This document shows, piece after piece, positions 8,389-18,208 of a stretch of DNA of 64,000 bases (positions are counted from its first letter, which is position 1; each line of letters starts with the position of its first letter). The notes below the pieces were generated by a model. That model saw only the letters and a list, made by a program, of their open reading frames with translations. It had not been told where the DNA came from and searched no databases. Source of the DNA: an uncultured Agathobacter sp. Its GTDB lineage: Bacteria > Bacillota > Clostridia > Lachnospirales > Lachnospiraceae. The position numbers were made by a program, and so were the translations under genes. The stretch covers positions 23,841 through 87,840 of the forward strand of contig CAKRKX010000002.1 in the NCBI GenBank assembly GCA_934358675.1, written 5' to 3'.

Positions 8389-11238
8389 ATGGCTAAAAAA
8401 CAAAGAAAATATATTAAGATCCGGGGTGCGAGCGAGCACAACTTAAAGTGCATTGATATTGATATCCCCAGAGACGAATTTGTCGTGTTGACCGGTCTGT
8501 CAGGCTCGGGTAAATCTTCCCTTGCCTTTGACACAATCTATGCGGAGGGACAGCGCCGCTATATGGAATCCCTTTCTTCCTATGCAAGACAGTTCCTGGG
8601 ACAGATGGAGAAGCCGAATGTGGAATCCATCGAGGGACTTCCACCTGCAATCTCGATCGATCAGAAATCAACGAACCGTAACCCGCGATCCACGGTCGGA
8701 ACCGTGACGGAGATCTATGATTATTTCCGTCTGCTCTATGCGCGAATCGGAATCCCGCACTGTCCGAAGTGTGGACGTGCGATCGAGAAGCAGACCATCG
8801 ATCAGATGGTGGATGCAGTTATGAAGCTGCCGGAGCGCACAAGAATTCAGGTTCTTGCACCGGTTGTCAGAGGTCGTAAGGGTGAGCATCAGAAGTTATT
8901 TGAGAAAGCAAAGAAGAGCGGCTATGTCCGTGTGATTGTGGACGGCAATATGTACGATCTGTCGGAGGAGATTCCGATGGACAAGAATATTAAACATAAT
9001 ATTGATATTGTGGTCGACCGACTTGTGATCAAGCCGGGGATTGAGAAACGACTGACGGATTCTCTGGAGAATGTGTTTGAACTGTCGGAAGGAAATGCGA
9101 TCGTTGATGTGGTTGACGGAGAGCCGATGAATTTCTCGCAGAACTTTGCGTGTCCGGACTGTGGAATCAGTGTGGATGAGGTGGAACCGAGAAGTTTTTC
9201 GTTCAACAATCCGTTTGGTGCCTGCCCGGTATGCTACGGACTCGGCTACAAGATGGAATTTGACGAGAAACTGATGATTCCGGATCAGAATCTTTCCATC
9301 TCGGAAGGTGCGATTCAGGTGATGGGATGGCAGTCCTGCACGGATCCGTCCAGTTACACATACGCAACGCTTCGTGCATTGTCGGAAGGATATGGCTTTT
9401 CTCTCGATACACCGTACAAGGATCTGCCCGATGATATCCGTCATATGCTGATCCACGGGGGAGACGGACGCGTGCTGAAAGTTCATTACAAGGGACAGCG
9501 AGGCGAGGGCGTGTACGATCTGAACTGGGAAGGACTGATCCACAATGTGGAGCGCCGGTACCGTGAGACCGGATCGGATACGATGAAGCAGGAGTATGAG
9601 CAGTTCATGCGAATTACGCCTTGTGCGGAATGTCATGGACAGAGATTAAAGAAGAGTTCACTGGCGGTTACCGTCTGTGATAAGAATATTTATGAGATGA
9701 CCGATATGTCGGTCAAGGATCTGGTCAGGTTTCTGGATGGTATGGAACTGACACAACAGCAGCATTTTATCGGAGATCAGATCTTAAAGGAGATCCGTTC
9801 GCGTGTCGGCTTCCTGCAGGAAGTCGGACTGGAGTATCTGACGCTGACGCGTGCGACCGGAACACTTTCCGGAGGAGAGGCGCAGCGAATCCGACTGGCA
9901 ACACAGATCGGATCGGGTCTGGTTGGTGTTGCTTATATTCTCGATGAGCCGAGTATCGGACTGCACCAGAGGGATAACGACAAGCTGCTTCGCGCACTGA
10001 TGAATCTTAAGGATCTTGGCAATACGCTGATCGTTGTGGAACATGATGAGGATACGATGCGTGCAGCGGATTACATTGTGGATATCGGTCCGGCTGCGGG
10101 CGTGCACGGTGGAGAAGTGGTTGCCGCGGGTACAGCTGCAGAGATCATGAAGTGCAAGAAGTCCATTACTGGTGATTACCTGAGCGGAAGAAAGAAGATT
10201 CCGGTGCCTTCGGAGCGAAGAAAGCCAACCGGATATATTACGATCAAAGGCGCAAGAGAGAACAATCTGAAGAATATTGATGTGGATATCCCGCTTGGTA
10301 TCATGACCTGTATTACCGGAGTGTCCGGTTCGGGCAAGAGTTCTCTGACGAATGAGATTCTGTACAAGCATCTGGCGCGAACGCTCAACCGTGCGCGCTG
10401 CGTTGCGGGCGAACACGATGATATTCTCGGACTTGAGCAATTGGACAAGATTATTGATATCGACCAGTCTCCGATCGGACGTACGCCGCGATCCAATCCG
10501 GCGACATACACCGGTGTGTTTGATATGATCCGTGATCTGTTTGCTGCCACGGCGGATGCCAAGGCGCGCGGATACAAGAAAGGCAGATTCAGTTTCAATG
10601 TCAAAGGCGGACGATGTGAAGCCTGCAGCGGAGACGGAATTCTTAAGATTGAGATGCATTTCCTCCCGGATGTGTATGTGCCGTGTGAAGTCTGCGGTGG
10701 CAAGAGATACAACCGTGAGACGCTGGAAGTGAAGTACAAAGGAAAGAGCATCTACGATGTATTGGATATGACGGTTGAGGAAGCATTGGAGTTCTTCAAG
10801 AATGTGCCGACGATTCACCGTAAGATCCAGACTCTTTATGATGTGGGATTATCCTATATTAAGCTGGGACAGCCGTCCACGGAACTTTCCGGAGGAGAGG
10901 CGCAGCGTATCAAGCTTGCAACAGAGTTAAGCAAACGTGGAACCGGCAAGACAATCTATGTGCTGGATGAGCCGACGACCGGACTGCATTTTGCGGATGT
11001 ACACAAGCTGGTGGAGATCCTTCGAAAACTGTCGGACGGAGGCAACACGGTTGTTGTGATCGAACACAATCTGGACGTCATTAAGACTGCGGACTATATC
11101 ATTGATATGGGACCGGAAGGAGGAGACGGCGGCGGTACGGTGATTGCCAAAGGAACACCGGAAGAAGTGTGTCAGGTTCCGGAATCTTATACAGGCCAGT
11201 TCTTAAAACCATATTTAACTTCTGACGGTAAAAATTAG
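8389..11238 (+). CDS. uvrA: Excinuclease ABC subunit UvrA
   Basis: UvrA, 949 residues, is the damage-sensing ABC ATPase of nucleotide excision repair and loads UvrB. Two ABC modules are complete: Walker [15 protein letters not shown] near residue 37 and [14 protein letters not shown] near residue 643. Each has an LSGGEAQRI signature and a Walker B ([20 protein letters not shown]). The zinc modules show as CPKCGR, CPDCG...CPVCYG and CEACSGDG...CEVCGGKRY. The start ATG 8389 follows GAGGAAAGGA and gives [20 protein letters not shown], the family norm; an in-frame codon at 8317 would add 24 atypical residues. It runs after uvrB on the same strand. Confidence 0.98.
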   Translation: MAKKQRKYIKIRGASEHNLKCIDIDIPRDEFVVLTGLSGSGKSSLAFDTIYAEGQRRYMESLSSYARQFLGQMEKPNVESIEGLPPAISIDQKSTNRNPRSTVGTVTEIYDYFRLLYARIGIPHCPKCGRAIEKQTIDQMVDAVMKLPERTRIQVLAPVVRGRKGEHQKLFEKAKKSGYVRVIVDGNMYDLSEEIPMDKNIKHNIDIVVDRLVIKPGIEKRLTDSLENVFELSEGNAIVDVVDGEPMNFSQNFACPDCGISVDEVEPRSFSFNNPFGACPVCYGLGYKMEFDEKLMIPDQNLSISEGAIQVMGWQSCTDPSSYTYATLRALSEGYGFSLDTPYKDLPDDIRHMLIHGGDGRVLKVHYKGQRGEGVYDLNWEGLIHNVERRYRETGSDTMKQEYEQFMRITPCAECHGQRLKKSSLAVTVCDKNIYEMTDMSVKDLVRFLDGMELTQQQHFIGDQILKEIRSRVGFLQEVGLEYLTLTRATGTLSGGEAQRIRLATQIGSGLVGVAYILDEPSIGLHQRDNDKLLRALMNLKDLGNTLIVVEHDEDTMRAADYIVDIGPAAGVHGGEVVAAGTAAEIMKCKKSITGDYLSGRKKIPVPSERRKPTGYITIKGARENNLKNIDVDIPLGIMTCITGVSGSGKSSLTNEILYKHLARTLNRARCVAGEHDDILGLEQLDKIIDIDQSPIGRTPRSNPATYTGVFDMIRDLFAATADAKARGYKKGRFSFNVKGGRCEACSGDGILKIEMHFLPDVYVPCEVCGGKRYNRETLEVKYKGKSIYDVLDMTVEEALEFFKNVPTIHRKIQTLYDVGLSYIKLGQPSTELSGGEAQRIKLATELSKRGTGKTIYVLDEPTTGLHFADVHKLVEILRKLSDGGNTVVVIEHNLDVIKTADYIIDMGPEGGDGGGTVIAKGTPEEVCQVPESYTGQFLKPYLTSDGKN

Positions 11239-11400
11239 GATTTTATTAAGGATTCGATTAATTGAAAAAAATGTTTGAAAAATGGAATTAATTGTATATA
11301 ATGTTACTGTATGCACAAAATATGATTAACTGCGGTTTTGCGCCTGCGCAGGACCAGGTTACAGATAGATGACAGTAAGACAGAAAGGGGCATTTTTGGA

Positions 11401-12396
11401 ATGATCGGATCAGATATCGGAATTGATTTAGGTACCGCGAGTATTTTAGTATATATCAAAGGCAAGGGAGTTGTCTTAAAGGAGCCTTCTGTTGTAGCTT
11501 TCGACAGAGATACAAACAAGATTAAAGCAATCGGTGAGGAAGCGCGCCTGATGCTCGGACGTACACCGGGCAATATCGTTGCGGTTCGTCCGCTTCGTCA
11601 GGGTGTTATTTCCGATTACACCGTTACCGAGAAGATGATCAAGTACTTTATTCAGAAAGCACTTGGCAAGAAGAGTTTTCGTAAGCCGCGCATCAGCGTC
11701 TGTGTACCGAGCGGCGTTACTGAGGTAGAGAAGAAGGCCGTTGAGGATGCGACTTATCAGGCAGGTGCCCGCGAAGTAGAGATCATCGAGGAGCCGATCG
11801 CAGCTGCAATCGGAGCCGGAATTGATATTTCAAGACCTTGTGGAAATATGATCGTAGATATCGGAGGAGGTACTTCGGATATCGCTGTGATCTCACTCGG
11901 CGGATCCGTTGTCAGCACATCGGTTAAGATCGCCGGTGATGATTTTGACGAGGCACTGGTTCGTTATATGCGTAAGAAACACAATCTTCTGATCGGTGAG
12001 CGTACCGCAGAGGATATCAAGATCAAGATCGGAACCTGTTACCCGCTTGCACAGAATGAGACGATGGATGTGCGCGGACGTAACCTTGTAACCGGACTTC
12101 CGAGAACGATTACCGTAAGTTCCGAGGAGACTGAGGAGGCACTTCGTGAGCCGACATTACAGATCGTGGAAGCAGTCCACTCTGTATTGGAGAAGACTCC
12201 GCCTGAACTGGCTGCCGACGTTGCGGATCGCGGAATCGTTCTGACCGGTGGTGGAGCATTGCTTCGCGGACTTGAGGAATTGATCGAGGAGAGAACCGGA
12301 ATCAATACAATGACAGCAGAACATCCGATGACCTGCGTGGCGATCGGAACCGGAAAATATGTAGAATTTCTTGCCGGCAAGAGAGACGACGATTAA
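11401..12396 (+). CDS. mbl: MreB/Mbl actin-like cell-shape protein
   Basis: A bacterial actin homologue of 331 residues that forms membrane-bound filaments guiding lateral-wall synthesis. Seen: the phosphate-1 motif IGIDLGTASILVY near the N-terminus, SVCVPSGVTEVEKKAVEDA, EEPIAAAIGAG, the phosphate-2 motif VDIGGGTSDIAVISLGG, and the adenosine motif LTGGGALLRGLEE. The start ATG 11401 is preceded by AAAGGGG. The gene directly precedes flhO-flhP, the order seen for mbl in Bacillus subtilis, which is why mbl rather than mreB is suggested; no mreC/mreD is adjacent. A perfect terminator separates it from the flagellar genes. Confidence 0.92.
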   Translation: MIGSDIGIDLGTASILVYIKGKGVVLKEPSVVAFDRDTNKIKAIGEEARLMLGRTPGNIVAVRPLRQGVISDYTVTEKMIKYFIQKALGKKSFRKPRISVCVPSGVTEVEKKAVEDATYQAGAREVEIIEEPIAAAIGAGIDISRPCGNMIVDIGGGTSDIAVISLGGSVVSTSVKIAGDDFDEALVRYMRKKHNLLIGERTAEDIKIKIGTCYPLAQNETMDVRGRNLVTGLPRTITVSSEETEEALREPTLQIVEAVHSVLEKTPPELAADVADRGIVLTGGGALLRGLEELIEERTGINTMTAEHPMTCVAIGTGKYVEFLAGKRDDD

Positions 12397-12405
12397 TGGA
12401 TGAGT

Positions 12406-12432
12406 AAAGTGCGCAGATTTTGCGCACTTTTT
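12406..12432 (+). terminator. Terminator after mbl
   Basis: AAAGTGCGCA (12406-12415) / TGCGCACTTT (12421-12430) is a perfect 10-bp stem with loop GATTT, ending in five T. A second weak hairpin, AGGAA/TTCCT followed by seven T, lies at about 12442-12459. Confidence 0.9.
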
Positions 12433-12473
12433 CAATTCATTAGGAAATTCCTTTTTTTCATAACAGTTTTATG

Positions 12474-12500
12474 TTAAGTTATCAGAAAAGGATCCGATAT
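12474..12500 (+). promoter_or_regulatory. Sigma-28 (SigD/FliA)-type promoter for the flhO operon
   Basis: TTAAGTTA (12474-12481), exactly 11 bases, TCCGATAT (12493-12500). The consensus is TAAAGTTT-N11-GCCGATAA, so each half matches at 6 of 8 positions with the exact spacing. It is placed 38 bases before the flhO start. This fits flagellar regulation. Confidence 0.65.
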
Positions 12501-12538
12501 ACATATTGGAGTGTATAGTTTAGAAACAGAGGTGTCAT

Positions 12539-13342
12539 ATGGTTAAAGGTTTATATACAGCGCATACCGGTATGGTCAATGAGATGAAGCGTCTGGATAT
12601 TCTGGCGAACAATCTCGCGAATGCAGACACAACCGCATACAAGAAAGAAGGAACGACTTCCCGGACATTTGCGGATGAGATGTCGCTCCGGCTCAAAGAT
12701 TCTTCGAATGCCTATCTTCCGAAGAAACTCGGAGAAATTACCTATGGCGTACATCTCGGAGAAGTATATACGGATTATGATTCGGGAAGCTTTAAAGTAA
12801 CTGATAACACAACAGATTTTGCAATCGATGGCAAAGGCTTTTTTGCGATCGCTTTTACCGATAAAGATGGAAATACTTCCGTGAAGTATACAAGAGACGG
12901 TTCTTTCACCGTGAATACGGAGGGCTATCTTGTGACGAAGGACGGAGATTATGTGCTGAATGCGACCGGAGCGATGAATGGGGATCCGGATCCGCGGAAC
13001 CGTATTCAGGTTGACCCGAATGCAACGATCACGGTAAATCAGCTTGGATATATTTTCCAGAATGACCAGATCGTTGGAACTCTTGGTCTGGTTGATATTG
13101 ATAATTACGATTATCTCGAAAAATACGGAGAAAACATGTACAACCTGTTGGATGGCGGCAATCGTGTTGCGGCAGATGCCAAGATCGAGCAGGGAGTGTT
13201 AGAGACCTCCAATGTGAATGTCATTAAGGAAATGGTCAATATGATTACGATCCAACGAGCATATGAAGCCGGACAGAAAGTGATCACATCAATTGACAGT
13301 ACATTGGATCGCGCGGTCAACAATGTCGGACGCGTGCAGTAA
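12539..13342 (+). CDS. flhO: Flagellar rod/hook protein FlhO (FlgF/FlgG family)
   Basis: A 267-residue flagellar basal-body rod protein. The N-terminal rod motif MVKGLYTAHTGMVNEMKRLD...LANNLANADTTAYK (residues 1-36) and the matching C-terminal helix (NVIKEMVNMITIQRAYEAGQ) form the coiled-coil stem typical of rod and hook subunits. The middle DFAIDGKGFFAI marks the FlgF/FlgG-type D1 domain. In Bacillus the FlhO/FlhP pair forms the distal rod and lies downstream of mbl, as here. It is the first gene after the sigma-28-type promoter, with an AGAGG ribosome binding site 6 bases before the ATG. Confidence 0.9.
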   Translation: MVKGLYTAHTGMVNEMKRLDILANNLANADTTAYKKEGTTSRTFADEMSLRLKDSSNAYLPKKLGEITYGVHLGEVYTDYDSGSFKVTDNTTDFAIDGKGFFAIAFTDKDGNTSVKYTRDGSFTVNTEGYLVTKDGDYVLNATGAMNGDPDPRNRIQVDPNATITVNQLGYIFQNDQIVGTLGLVDIDNYDYLEKYGENMYNLLDGGNRVAADAKIEQGVLETSNVNVIKEMVNMITIQRAYEAGQKVITSIDSTLDRAVNNVGRVQ

Positions 13343-13443
13343 GTAATCTGAAATCAGGATGGAATATGCGTGGAAACGCATTTGGGGCAGGGAAGCCGGA
13401 ATAGAAACAGTGATGATATAAGAAATAGAGAGGTATATGCCCT

Positions 13444-14265
13444 ATGATGAGAGCGTTGTATACAGCAGCGACCGGAATGCTTGCAGAACAGACAAATGTA
13501 GATACGATCGCGAACAATTTATCGAATGTAAACACGAATGGATACAAGACGGAACGCACGGAGTTCAAGTCCTTACTGTATCAGACGATACAGACAAGAA
13601 CAACGTCGGCGAACGGCGCACAGAAACCGGTTGGCGCACAGGTGGGACTCGGAACGAGAGTTGCTGCTACCACATCCATGTATACGCAGGGATCGCTGCT
13701 CGAGAGTGAGAGCAAGACGGATTTTGCGATCGAGGGTAATGGTTTCTTTGCAGTACGCGGCGTGGACGGAAATACATATTATACAAGAAACGGTAATTTT
13801 ACGTGGAGTCTGAATGCTGCAGGAAGAACGATCCTTGCGGATCAGGAGGGCTGCCCGGTTCTGGATACAAACGGTAACGAGATTATGGTTCCGCAGAATG
13901 TGAATGCGGAGAGTATGGTGTTCTCGGAGGACGGATCGATCGCATACCGTGATCCGGCTACCAGTCAGGTGATCTCGTTGAACCAGTCATTTGGTATCTA
14001 TCAATTTAACAATCCGGCCGGACTCGAGAAGTTGTCTTCGAGCCGTCTGCAGGCGACACCTGCGTCCGGAAATGCTTTGTTAGAGGGAGCGACACAGGGA
14101 CTGACAAGAAGTAAAGTCCACCAGAGTCGTCTGGAGGGCTCGAACGTGCAGGTTGCGGATGAGATGGTCAACATGATCGTTGCGCAGCGTGCGTATGAGT
14201 TGAATTCCAAGGCAATCACAACTGCCGATTCCATGCTGGATACGGCGAATAACCTTAAGCGATAA
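13444..14265 (+). CDS. flgG: Flagellar distal-rod protein FlhP/FlgG
   Basis: A 273-residue flagellar rod protein of the FlgG type, making up the distal rod that crosses the wall. Present are the N-terminal motif MMRALYTAATGMLAEQTNVD...IANNLSNVNTNGYK, the central DFAIEGNGFFAV, and the C-terminal LEGSNVQVADEMVNMIVAQRAYE, which closes the rod coiled coil. Two adjacent ATG codons (13444 and 13447) are both compatible with the GAGAGG site upstream. The gap after flhO is 101 bases and contains a small hairpin (ATGCGT/ACGCAT, 13366-13381). It is equivalent to FlhP of Bacillus. Confidence 0.93.
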   Translation: MMRALYTAATGMLAEQTNVDTIANNLSNVNTNGYKTERTEFKSLLYQTIQTRTTSANGAQKPVGAQVGLGTRVAATTSMYTQGSLLESESKTDFAIEGNGFFAVRGVDGNTYYTRNGNFTWSLNAAGRTILADQEGCPVLDTNGNEIMVPQNVNAESMVFSEDGSIAYRDPATSQVISLNQSFGIYQFNNPAGLEKLSSSRLQATPASGNALLEGATQGLTRSKVHQSRLEGSNVQVADEMVNMIVAQRAYELNSKAITTADSMLDTANNLKR

Positions 14266-14295
14266 TCGTGGTGTATGAATAAGGAGGCAGTGTAG

Positions 14296-14661
14296 ATGGA
14301 TTTATCAGGAATTTCCGGAATCAGTTCCAATTACCAGAGCGCGAAAGCAGATGAGAGCGCGGCTTCGAGCAATGCGCTGCAGAATTCCCTCAGCGGAGTC
14401 TCTTCCGATTCGTCGGAGGAAGAATTAAAAGGCGTGATCAAGGACTTTGAGTCCTATTTTGTAGAGCAGATGTTAAAGCAGGTAAAGAATTCTTTTTCAT
14501 CGGATGACGAGGATTCCACCATGTCCCAGTACAAGGATCTGTATATGGATCAGGCGATCGAGATGGTTGCGGACGAGGTGGTCGACCAGGTCGGAGAGAA
14601 TCTTACGCAGCAGCTTTACGAGCAGATGCGCCGCAACTTGAATATTACAACAACGGAATAG
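14296..14661 (+). CDS. flgJ: Rod-binding protein, FlgJ N-terminal domain only
   Basis: A 121-residue protein carrying only the rod-binding domain of FlgJ: KGVIKDFESYFVEQMLKQVK (residues ~45-64), then YKDLYMDQAIEMVADEVVDQVG. In FlgJ of Proteobacteria this domain caps rod assembly and is fused to a muramidase; Bacillota commonly have just the capping part. The first 40 residues are Ser-rich and probably disordered. The gene follows flgG by 30 bases with a GGAGG site, so it belongs to the same transcript and supports a rod-assembly role. Confidence 0.85.
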   Translation: MDLSGISGISSNYQSAKADESAASSNALQNSLSGVSSDSSEEELKGVIKDFESYFVEQMLKQVKNSFSSDDEDSTMSQYKDLYMDQAIEMVADEVVDQVGENLTQQLYEQMRRNLNITTTE

Positions 14662-14683
14662 ATCACGGTGCGGAGATAAGTGT

Positions 14684-15112
14684 ATGACAACGGAACATGT
14701 TCGATCAGGACATAAAATTTCGCCGCGCGCAGAAGCGATCGGCGCGGTTGCCACTGTGGTGATCTTGTATATGATCTTAGAATCTATGGGCGTTACCTGC
14801 CCAATCAAATTTGTCACGGGGATTTCCTGCGCGGGATGCGGGATGTCCCGGGCGTGGCTTTCTTTGTTGAAGCTCGATGTGCGTGGAGCCTTTTTTTATC
14901 ATCCTCTTTTCTTTGTTCCGCCGCTTTTTGTGGTGGTGCTGTTCCTGAAATCTAAAATAAATATTAAAATTTATAAAATTTTTATGTTTACAATGATAAT
15001 GGCTTTTGTTATAGTCTATTTATACCGAATGATATGCGTGCACGATGGCATTGTTGTTTTTGAGCCGCGTGACGGTATTATTTTGCGTATGCTACAACAA
15101 ATAAGGGAATAA
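14684..15112 (+). CDS. DUF2752 membrane protein
   Basis: A 142-residue membrane protein with the DUF2752 signature: CPIKFVTGISCAGCGMSRAW, that is a Cys-Pro followed by a GxxCxGCGxxRA motif. Three hydrophobic segments lie at about residues 17-37, 72-88 and 95-113. The conserved cysteines suggest metal or redox binding, but no function is established for the family. It starts 22 bases after the flgJ-like stop, without a terminator between, so it is probably cotranscribed with the flagellar rod genes; a flagellar role is not implied by the sequence. Confidence 0.8.
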   Translation: MTTEHVRSGHKISPRAEAIGAVATVVILYMILESMGVTCPIKFVTGISCAGCGMSRAWLSLLKLDVRGAFFYHPLFFVPPLFVVVLFLKSKINIKIYKIFMFTMIMAFVIVYLYRMICVHDGIVVFEPRDGIILRMLQQIRE

Positions 15113-15127
15113 TGAAGGAGGAACACA

Positions 15128-15817
15128 ATGTTTTGTACGAAATGCGGTAAGCAGATCGCTGATTCGACCAAATTCTGCCCATACTGTGGTGCAGAGTGCT
15201 CAACCGCACGCAAGGTTGTCGATCAGGCGAACGATATGTTTCAGGCTGCAGAACAGGAACTGGGAAGTGCGATCGATGAGGTAAAGCAGAGCTTTAACAA
15301 CAGCGGCGCAAACAACCAGAACTACTATCAGAATCAGGGCGGCAATCCAAACCAGGGTTACAACCCGAACCAGGGCTATAATCCGAATCAGGGTTACAAC
15401 GGTGCTCCGTACGGCGGAGAGCGTCTCAAGGATGACAGAGGACTCGTTTCCTACATCCTGCTGACACTCATCACCTGCGGAATCTACGGATACTATTTCA
15501 TCTACAAGATGGCACATGATGTCAATGTTGCCTGCGAGGGTGACGGAGAGAGTACATCCGGACTGGTTGCTTTCATCCTGTTATCCATGGTCACCTGTGG
15601 AATCTACGCATGGTACTGGTACTACAAGCTCGGTAATCGACTGTCTGCCAATGCATACCGATATGGATTAAATTTCCCGGAGAACGGAACTACCGTACTT
15701 CTTTGGATCATCTTCGGATCACTGATCTGCGGAATCGGACCGTTTATTGCAATGCACATTCTGATCAAGAATTCCAACGCAATCTGCAATGCATACAACC
15801 GTGCACACGGACTGTAA
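15128..15817 (+). CDS. Zinc-ribbon / DUF4234 membrane protein with NPNQGY repeats
   Basis: A 229-residue protein. Residues 1-25 form a zinc ribbon (MFCTKCGKQ...FCPYCGAEC, CxxC-x12-CxxC). A helical segment follows, then an Asn/Gln/Gly/Tyr-rich low-complexity linker with three exact NPNQGY units (residues ~73-90). The C-terminal half holds DUF4234-type membrane segments (VSYILLTLITCGIYGYYFI, a related repeat AFILLSMVTCGIYAWYWYY, and a third segment). The two CGIY-centred segments resemble an internal duplication. The function is unknown; such proteins look like membrane proteins with a cytoplasmic metal-binding head. It is the last gene of the run starting at flhO and ends in a terminator. Ribosome binding site AAGGAGG. 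Confidence 0.82.
   Translation: MFCTKCGKQIADSTKFCPYCGAECSTARKVVDQANDMFQAAEQELGSAIDEVKQSFNNSGANNQNYYQNQGGNPNQGYNPNQGYNPNQGYNGAPYGGERLKDDRGLVSYILLTLITCGIYGYYFIYKMAHDVNVACEGDGESTSGLVAFILLSMVTCGIYAWYWYYKLGNRLSANAYRYGLNFPENGTTVLLWIIFGSLICGIGPFIAMHILIKNSNAICNAYNRAHGL
15344..15397 (+). repeat. Three tandem 18-bp units encoding NPNQGY
   Basis: Three consecutive 18-base units at 15344, 15362 and 15380 encode Asn-Pro-Asn-Gln-Gly-Tyr with synonymous differences. The identical protein repeat over varied codons suggests selection on the peptide rather than a very recent slippage event. Confidence 0.9.
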
Positions 15818-15838
15818 ACCGAATAGAATGTAAAATCT

Positions 15839-15877
15839 GCCCTCTTTGCCGCATATGGTAAGGAGGGTGCTTTTTAT
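15839..15877 (+). terminator. Terminator closing the flhO operon
   Basis: GCCCTCTTTGCC (15839-15850) folds against GGTAAGGAGGGTGC (15857-15870) with one G-U pair and a small offset, followed by TTTTTATTT. Confidence 0.75.
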
Positions 15878-15958
15878 TTCCAAAAGCGCACTTGCAAGAG
15901 TGTCCGTTGTGCTTCATAATAGAGCGTAGAGTTTGTACGAAAAAGAGAGGAACATACT

Positions 15959-18193
15959 TTGGACAAGCAACAGGGTAATGAAGAAGTAATAAACGGTTAT
16001 GTCGATCATATCGTATTTCGAAATAATGAGAATGGTTACACGGTGATGGTGATGATCTGCGACGAGGAAGAACTGACCTGTGTGGGCATTTTCTCGGATA
16101 TTGCAGAGGGCGAATGCATTGAGGCGCACGGCGAGTACACGGACCATCCGACCTACGGAAGACAGTTTTCAGTCAAAAGTTTCGAGGAAAAAGCGCCACA
16201 GGACGAGCTTGCGATCGAGCGTTATCTCGGTTCCGGTGCCATCAAAGGAATCGGTATCGCACTTGCGGCGCGCATCGTGCGAAGATTCAGGGAGGACACA
16301 TTCCGCATCATCGAGGAGGAGCCGGAGCGCCTTGCGGAAGTCAAAGGTATCAGCCAGCGCAAAGCGATGGAGATCGCGGATCAGGTGAATGAGAAGCGTG
16401 ATCTGCGTCAGGCGATGATCTTTTTGCAGCAGTATGGTATCAGCACGACGCTCGCGGTCAAGATCTACAATACCTACGGACAGGAAGTGTACAGTATCTT
16501 AAAGGAAAACCCGTACCGTATGGCGGATGATGTGGACGGTGTCGGATTTCGGACAGCGGATGAGATCGCCTCGCGTGTCGGCATCCGCACGGATTCGGAT
16601 TTCCGCATTCGAAGTGGTATCCAGTATGCGCTCCTGCAGGCATCCAATGAGGGCAACACTTATCTGCCGATGCCGGAGCTGACGCAGAGAGCCAGTGCAT
16701 TGCTTGAGATTGAACCGGAGTACATTGAGAAACATTACATGAACCTCGCAATGGATCGCAAGATCATCATGCGGCAGGTGGAAGATGTCACACAGATCTA
16801 TGCGAGTGCTTTCTTCTATATGGAAGCAAATGCTGCAACGATGTTAAAGCAGCTGGATGCGACTTTTGATGTGCCGGATATCGAGATCGAGGCGCGGCTG
16901 CGCCAGATCGAGAAGCAGACGAAGATGGATCTGGATGAACATCAGGTGGAAGCGGTCAAGGAGGCGGTAAGAAACGGTGTGCTCGTGATCACCGGTGGAC
17001 CGGGTACCGGAAAGACAACGACCATCAACACGATCATCAAATACTTTGAGTCGGAGGGCATGGATATCTTTCTTGCGGCACCGACCGGACGTGCGGCGAA
17101 ACGCATGAGTGAGACGACTGGATTTGAGGCGCGCACGATCCACCGTATGCTCGAGCTGAACGGTGGTGTGGAAGGAAACGCGGGCTTTGAGCGGAACGAG
17201 CAGAATCCGCTCGAGACGGATGTCATCATCATCGATGAGATGTCGATGGTCGATATCTCGCTGATGTATTCGCTGCTCAAAGCAGTCATTGCGGGAACGC
17301 GCCTGATCCTCGTGGGCGATGTGAATCAGCTCCCGAGTGTCGGACCGGGAAATGTGCTCAAAGATATTATTGATTCAAAGCTTTTTCACACGGTTATGCT
17401 GACGAAAATCTTCCGACAGGCAAGCACGAGCGATATTATCGTCAACGCGCATAAGATCAACCGCGGCGAGCCGGTCGAGCTCGATAACAAGAGCATGGAC
17501 TTTTTCTTCCTGAAACGTTACGACGCGGACAAGATCATTAACGTGACCTTACAGTTGATCTTACAGAAGCTTCCGAAGTTCGTCGGGGCATCGATGATGG
17601 ATATTCAGGTGCTGACGCCTATGAGAAAAGGCCTGCTCGGCGTGGAACGCTTAAATACGGTGCTGCAGATGTACCTGAATCCGCCGGACAAACGCAAAAA
17701 GGAAAAGGAGCATGGAACAACGCTTTTGCGTGAGGGCGACAAAGTCATGCAGATTAAAAACAACTATCAGCTTGAGTGGGAGATCCGCAGCAAGTACGGT
17801 CTGTGCATCGACAAGGGAACCGGTGTGTTCAACGGGGATACCGGAATCATCGAGGAGATCAACGATTTCGCGGAGACCGTGACGGTCTGCTTTGACGAGG
17901 GGCGCATGGTTGAATATCCTTACAAACTGCTGGAGGAACTGGAACTTGCGTATGCGGTGACGATTCATAAGTCGCAGGGATCGGAGTATCCGGCGGTCGT
18001 CATTCCGCTTTTGTCGGGACCGCGCATGCTTATGAACCGGAATCTTTTGTACACGGCTGTGACCAGAGCAAAAAAGTGTGTTACAATTGTGGGAAATGAT
18101 GCGACGTTCGAGCAGATGATCGCGAACAATTCGCAGCTGAAACGATACAGCGGTCTGCGTGACCGGCTGATCGAAGATGCAAACGAGATGTAG
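15959..18193 (+). CDS. recD2: RecD2-type SF1 DNA helicase
   Basis: RecD2, 744 residues, is a 5'-3' DNA helicase of the RecD/TraA family that works without RecBC and is linked to genome maintenance. The N-terminal OB-like part and helix-hairpin-helix repeats (SGAIKGIGIALAARIV, LAEVKGISQRKAMEIA) are followed by Walker A TGGPGTGKTTTINT (residues ~340-353), Walker B VIIIDEMSMVD, GDVNQLPSVGPGNVL (motif III), and the C-terminal motif VTIHKSQGSEYPAVVIPL with VTRAKK. The start is TTG 15959, 8 bases after GAGAGG; no nearer ATG fits. It is followed at 15 bases by the acetyltransferase gene. Confidence 0.95.
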   Translation: MDKQQGNEEVINGYVDHIVFRNNENGYTVMVMICDEEELTCVGIFSDIAEGECIEAHGEYTDHPTYGRQFSVKSFEEKAPQDELAIERYLGSGAIKGIGIALAARIVRRFREDTFRIIEEEPERLAEVKGISQRKAMEIADQVNEKRDLRQAMIFLQQYGISTTLAVKIYNTYGQEVYSILKENPYRMADDVDGVGFRTADEIASRVGIRTDSDFRIRSGIQYALLQASNEGNTYLPMPELTQRASALLEIEPEYIEKHYMNLAMDRKIIMRQVEDVTQIYASAFFYMEANAATMLKQLDATFDVPDIEIEARLRQIEKQTKMDLDEHQVEAVKEAVRNGVLVITGGPGTGKTTTINTIIKYFESEGMDIFLAAPTGRAAKRMSETTGFEARTIHRMLELNGGVEGNAGFERNEQNPLETDVIIIDEMSMVDISLMYSLLKAVIAGTRLILVGDVNQLPSVGPGNVLKDIIDSKLFHTVMLTKIFRQASTSDIIVNAHKINRGEPVELDNKSMDFFFLKRYDADKIINVTLQLILQKLPKFVGASMMDIQVLTPMRKGLLGVERLNTVLQMYLNPPDKRKKEKEHGTTLLREGDKVMQIKNNYQLEWEIRSKYGLCIDKGTGVFNGDTGIIEEINDFAETVTVCFDEGRMVEYPYKLLEELELAYAVTIHKSQGSEYPAVVIPLLSGPRMLMNRNLLYTAVTRAKKCVTIVGNDATFEQMIANNSQLKRYSGLRDRLIEDANEM

Positions 18194-18208
18194 AAAGGAG
18201 CATGCTCT

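Noticed and set aside
9784-10818. 344-codon minus-strand open frame inside uvrA
   Set aside because: Antisense shadow of uvrA; His/Arg/Leu-rich with no family resemblance.
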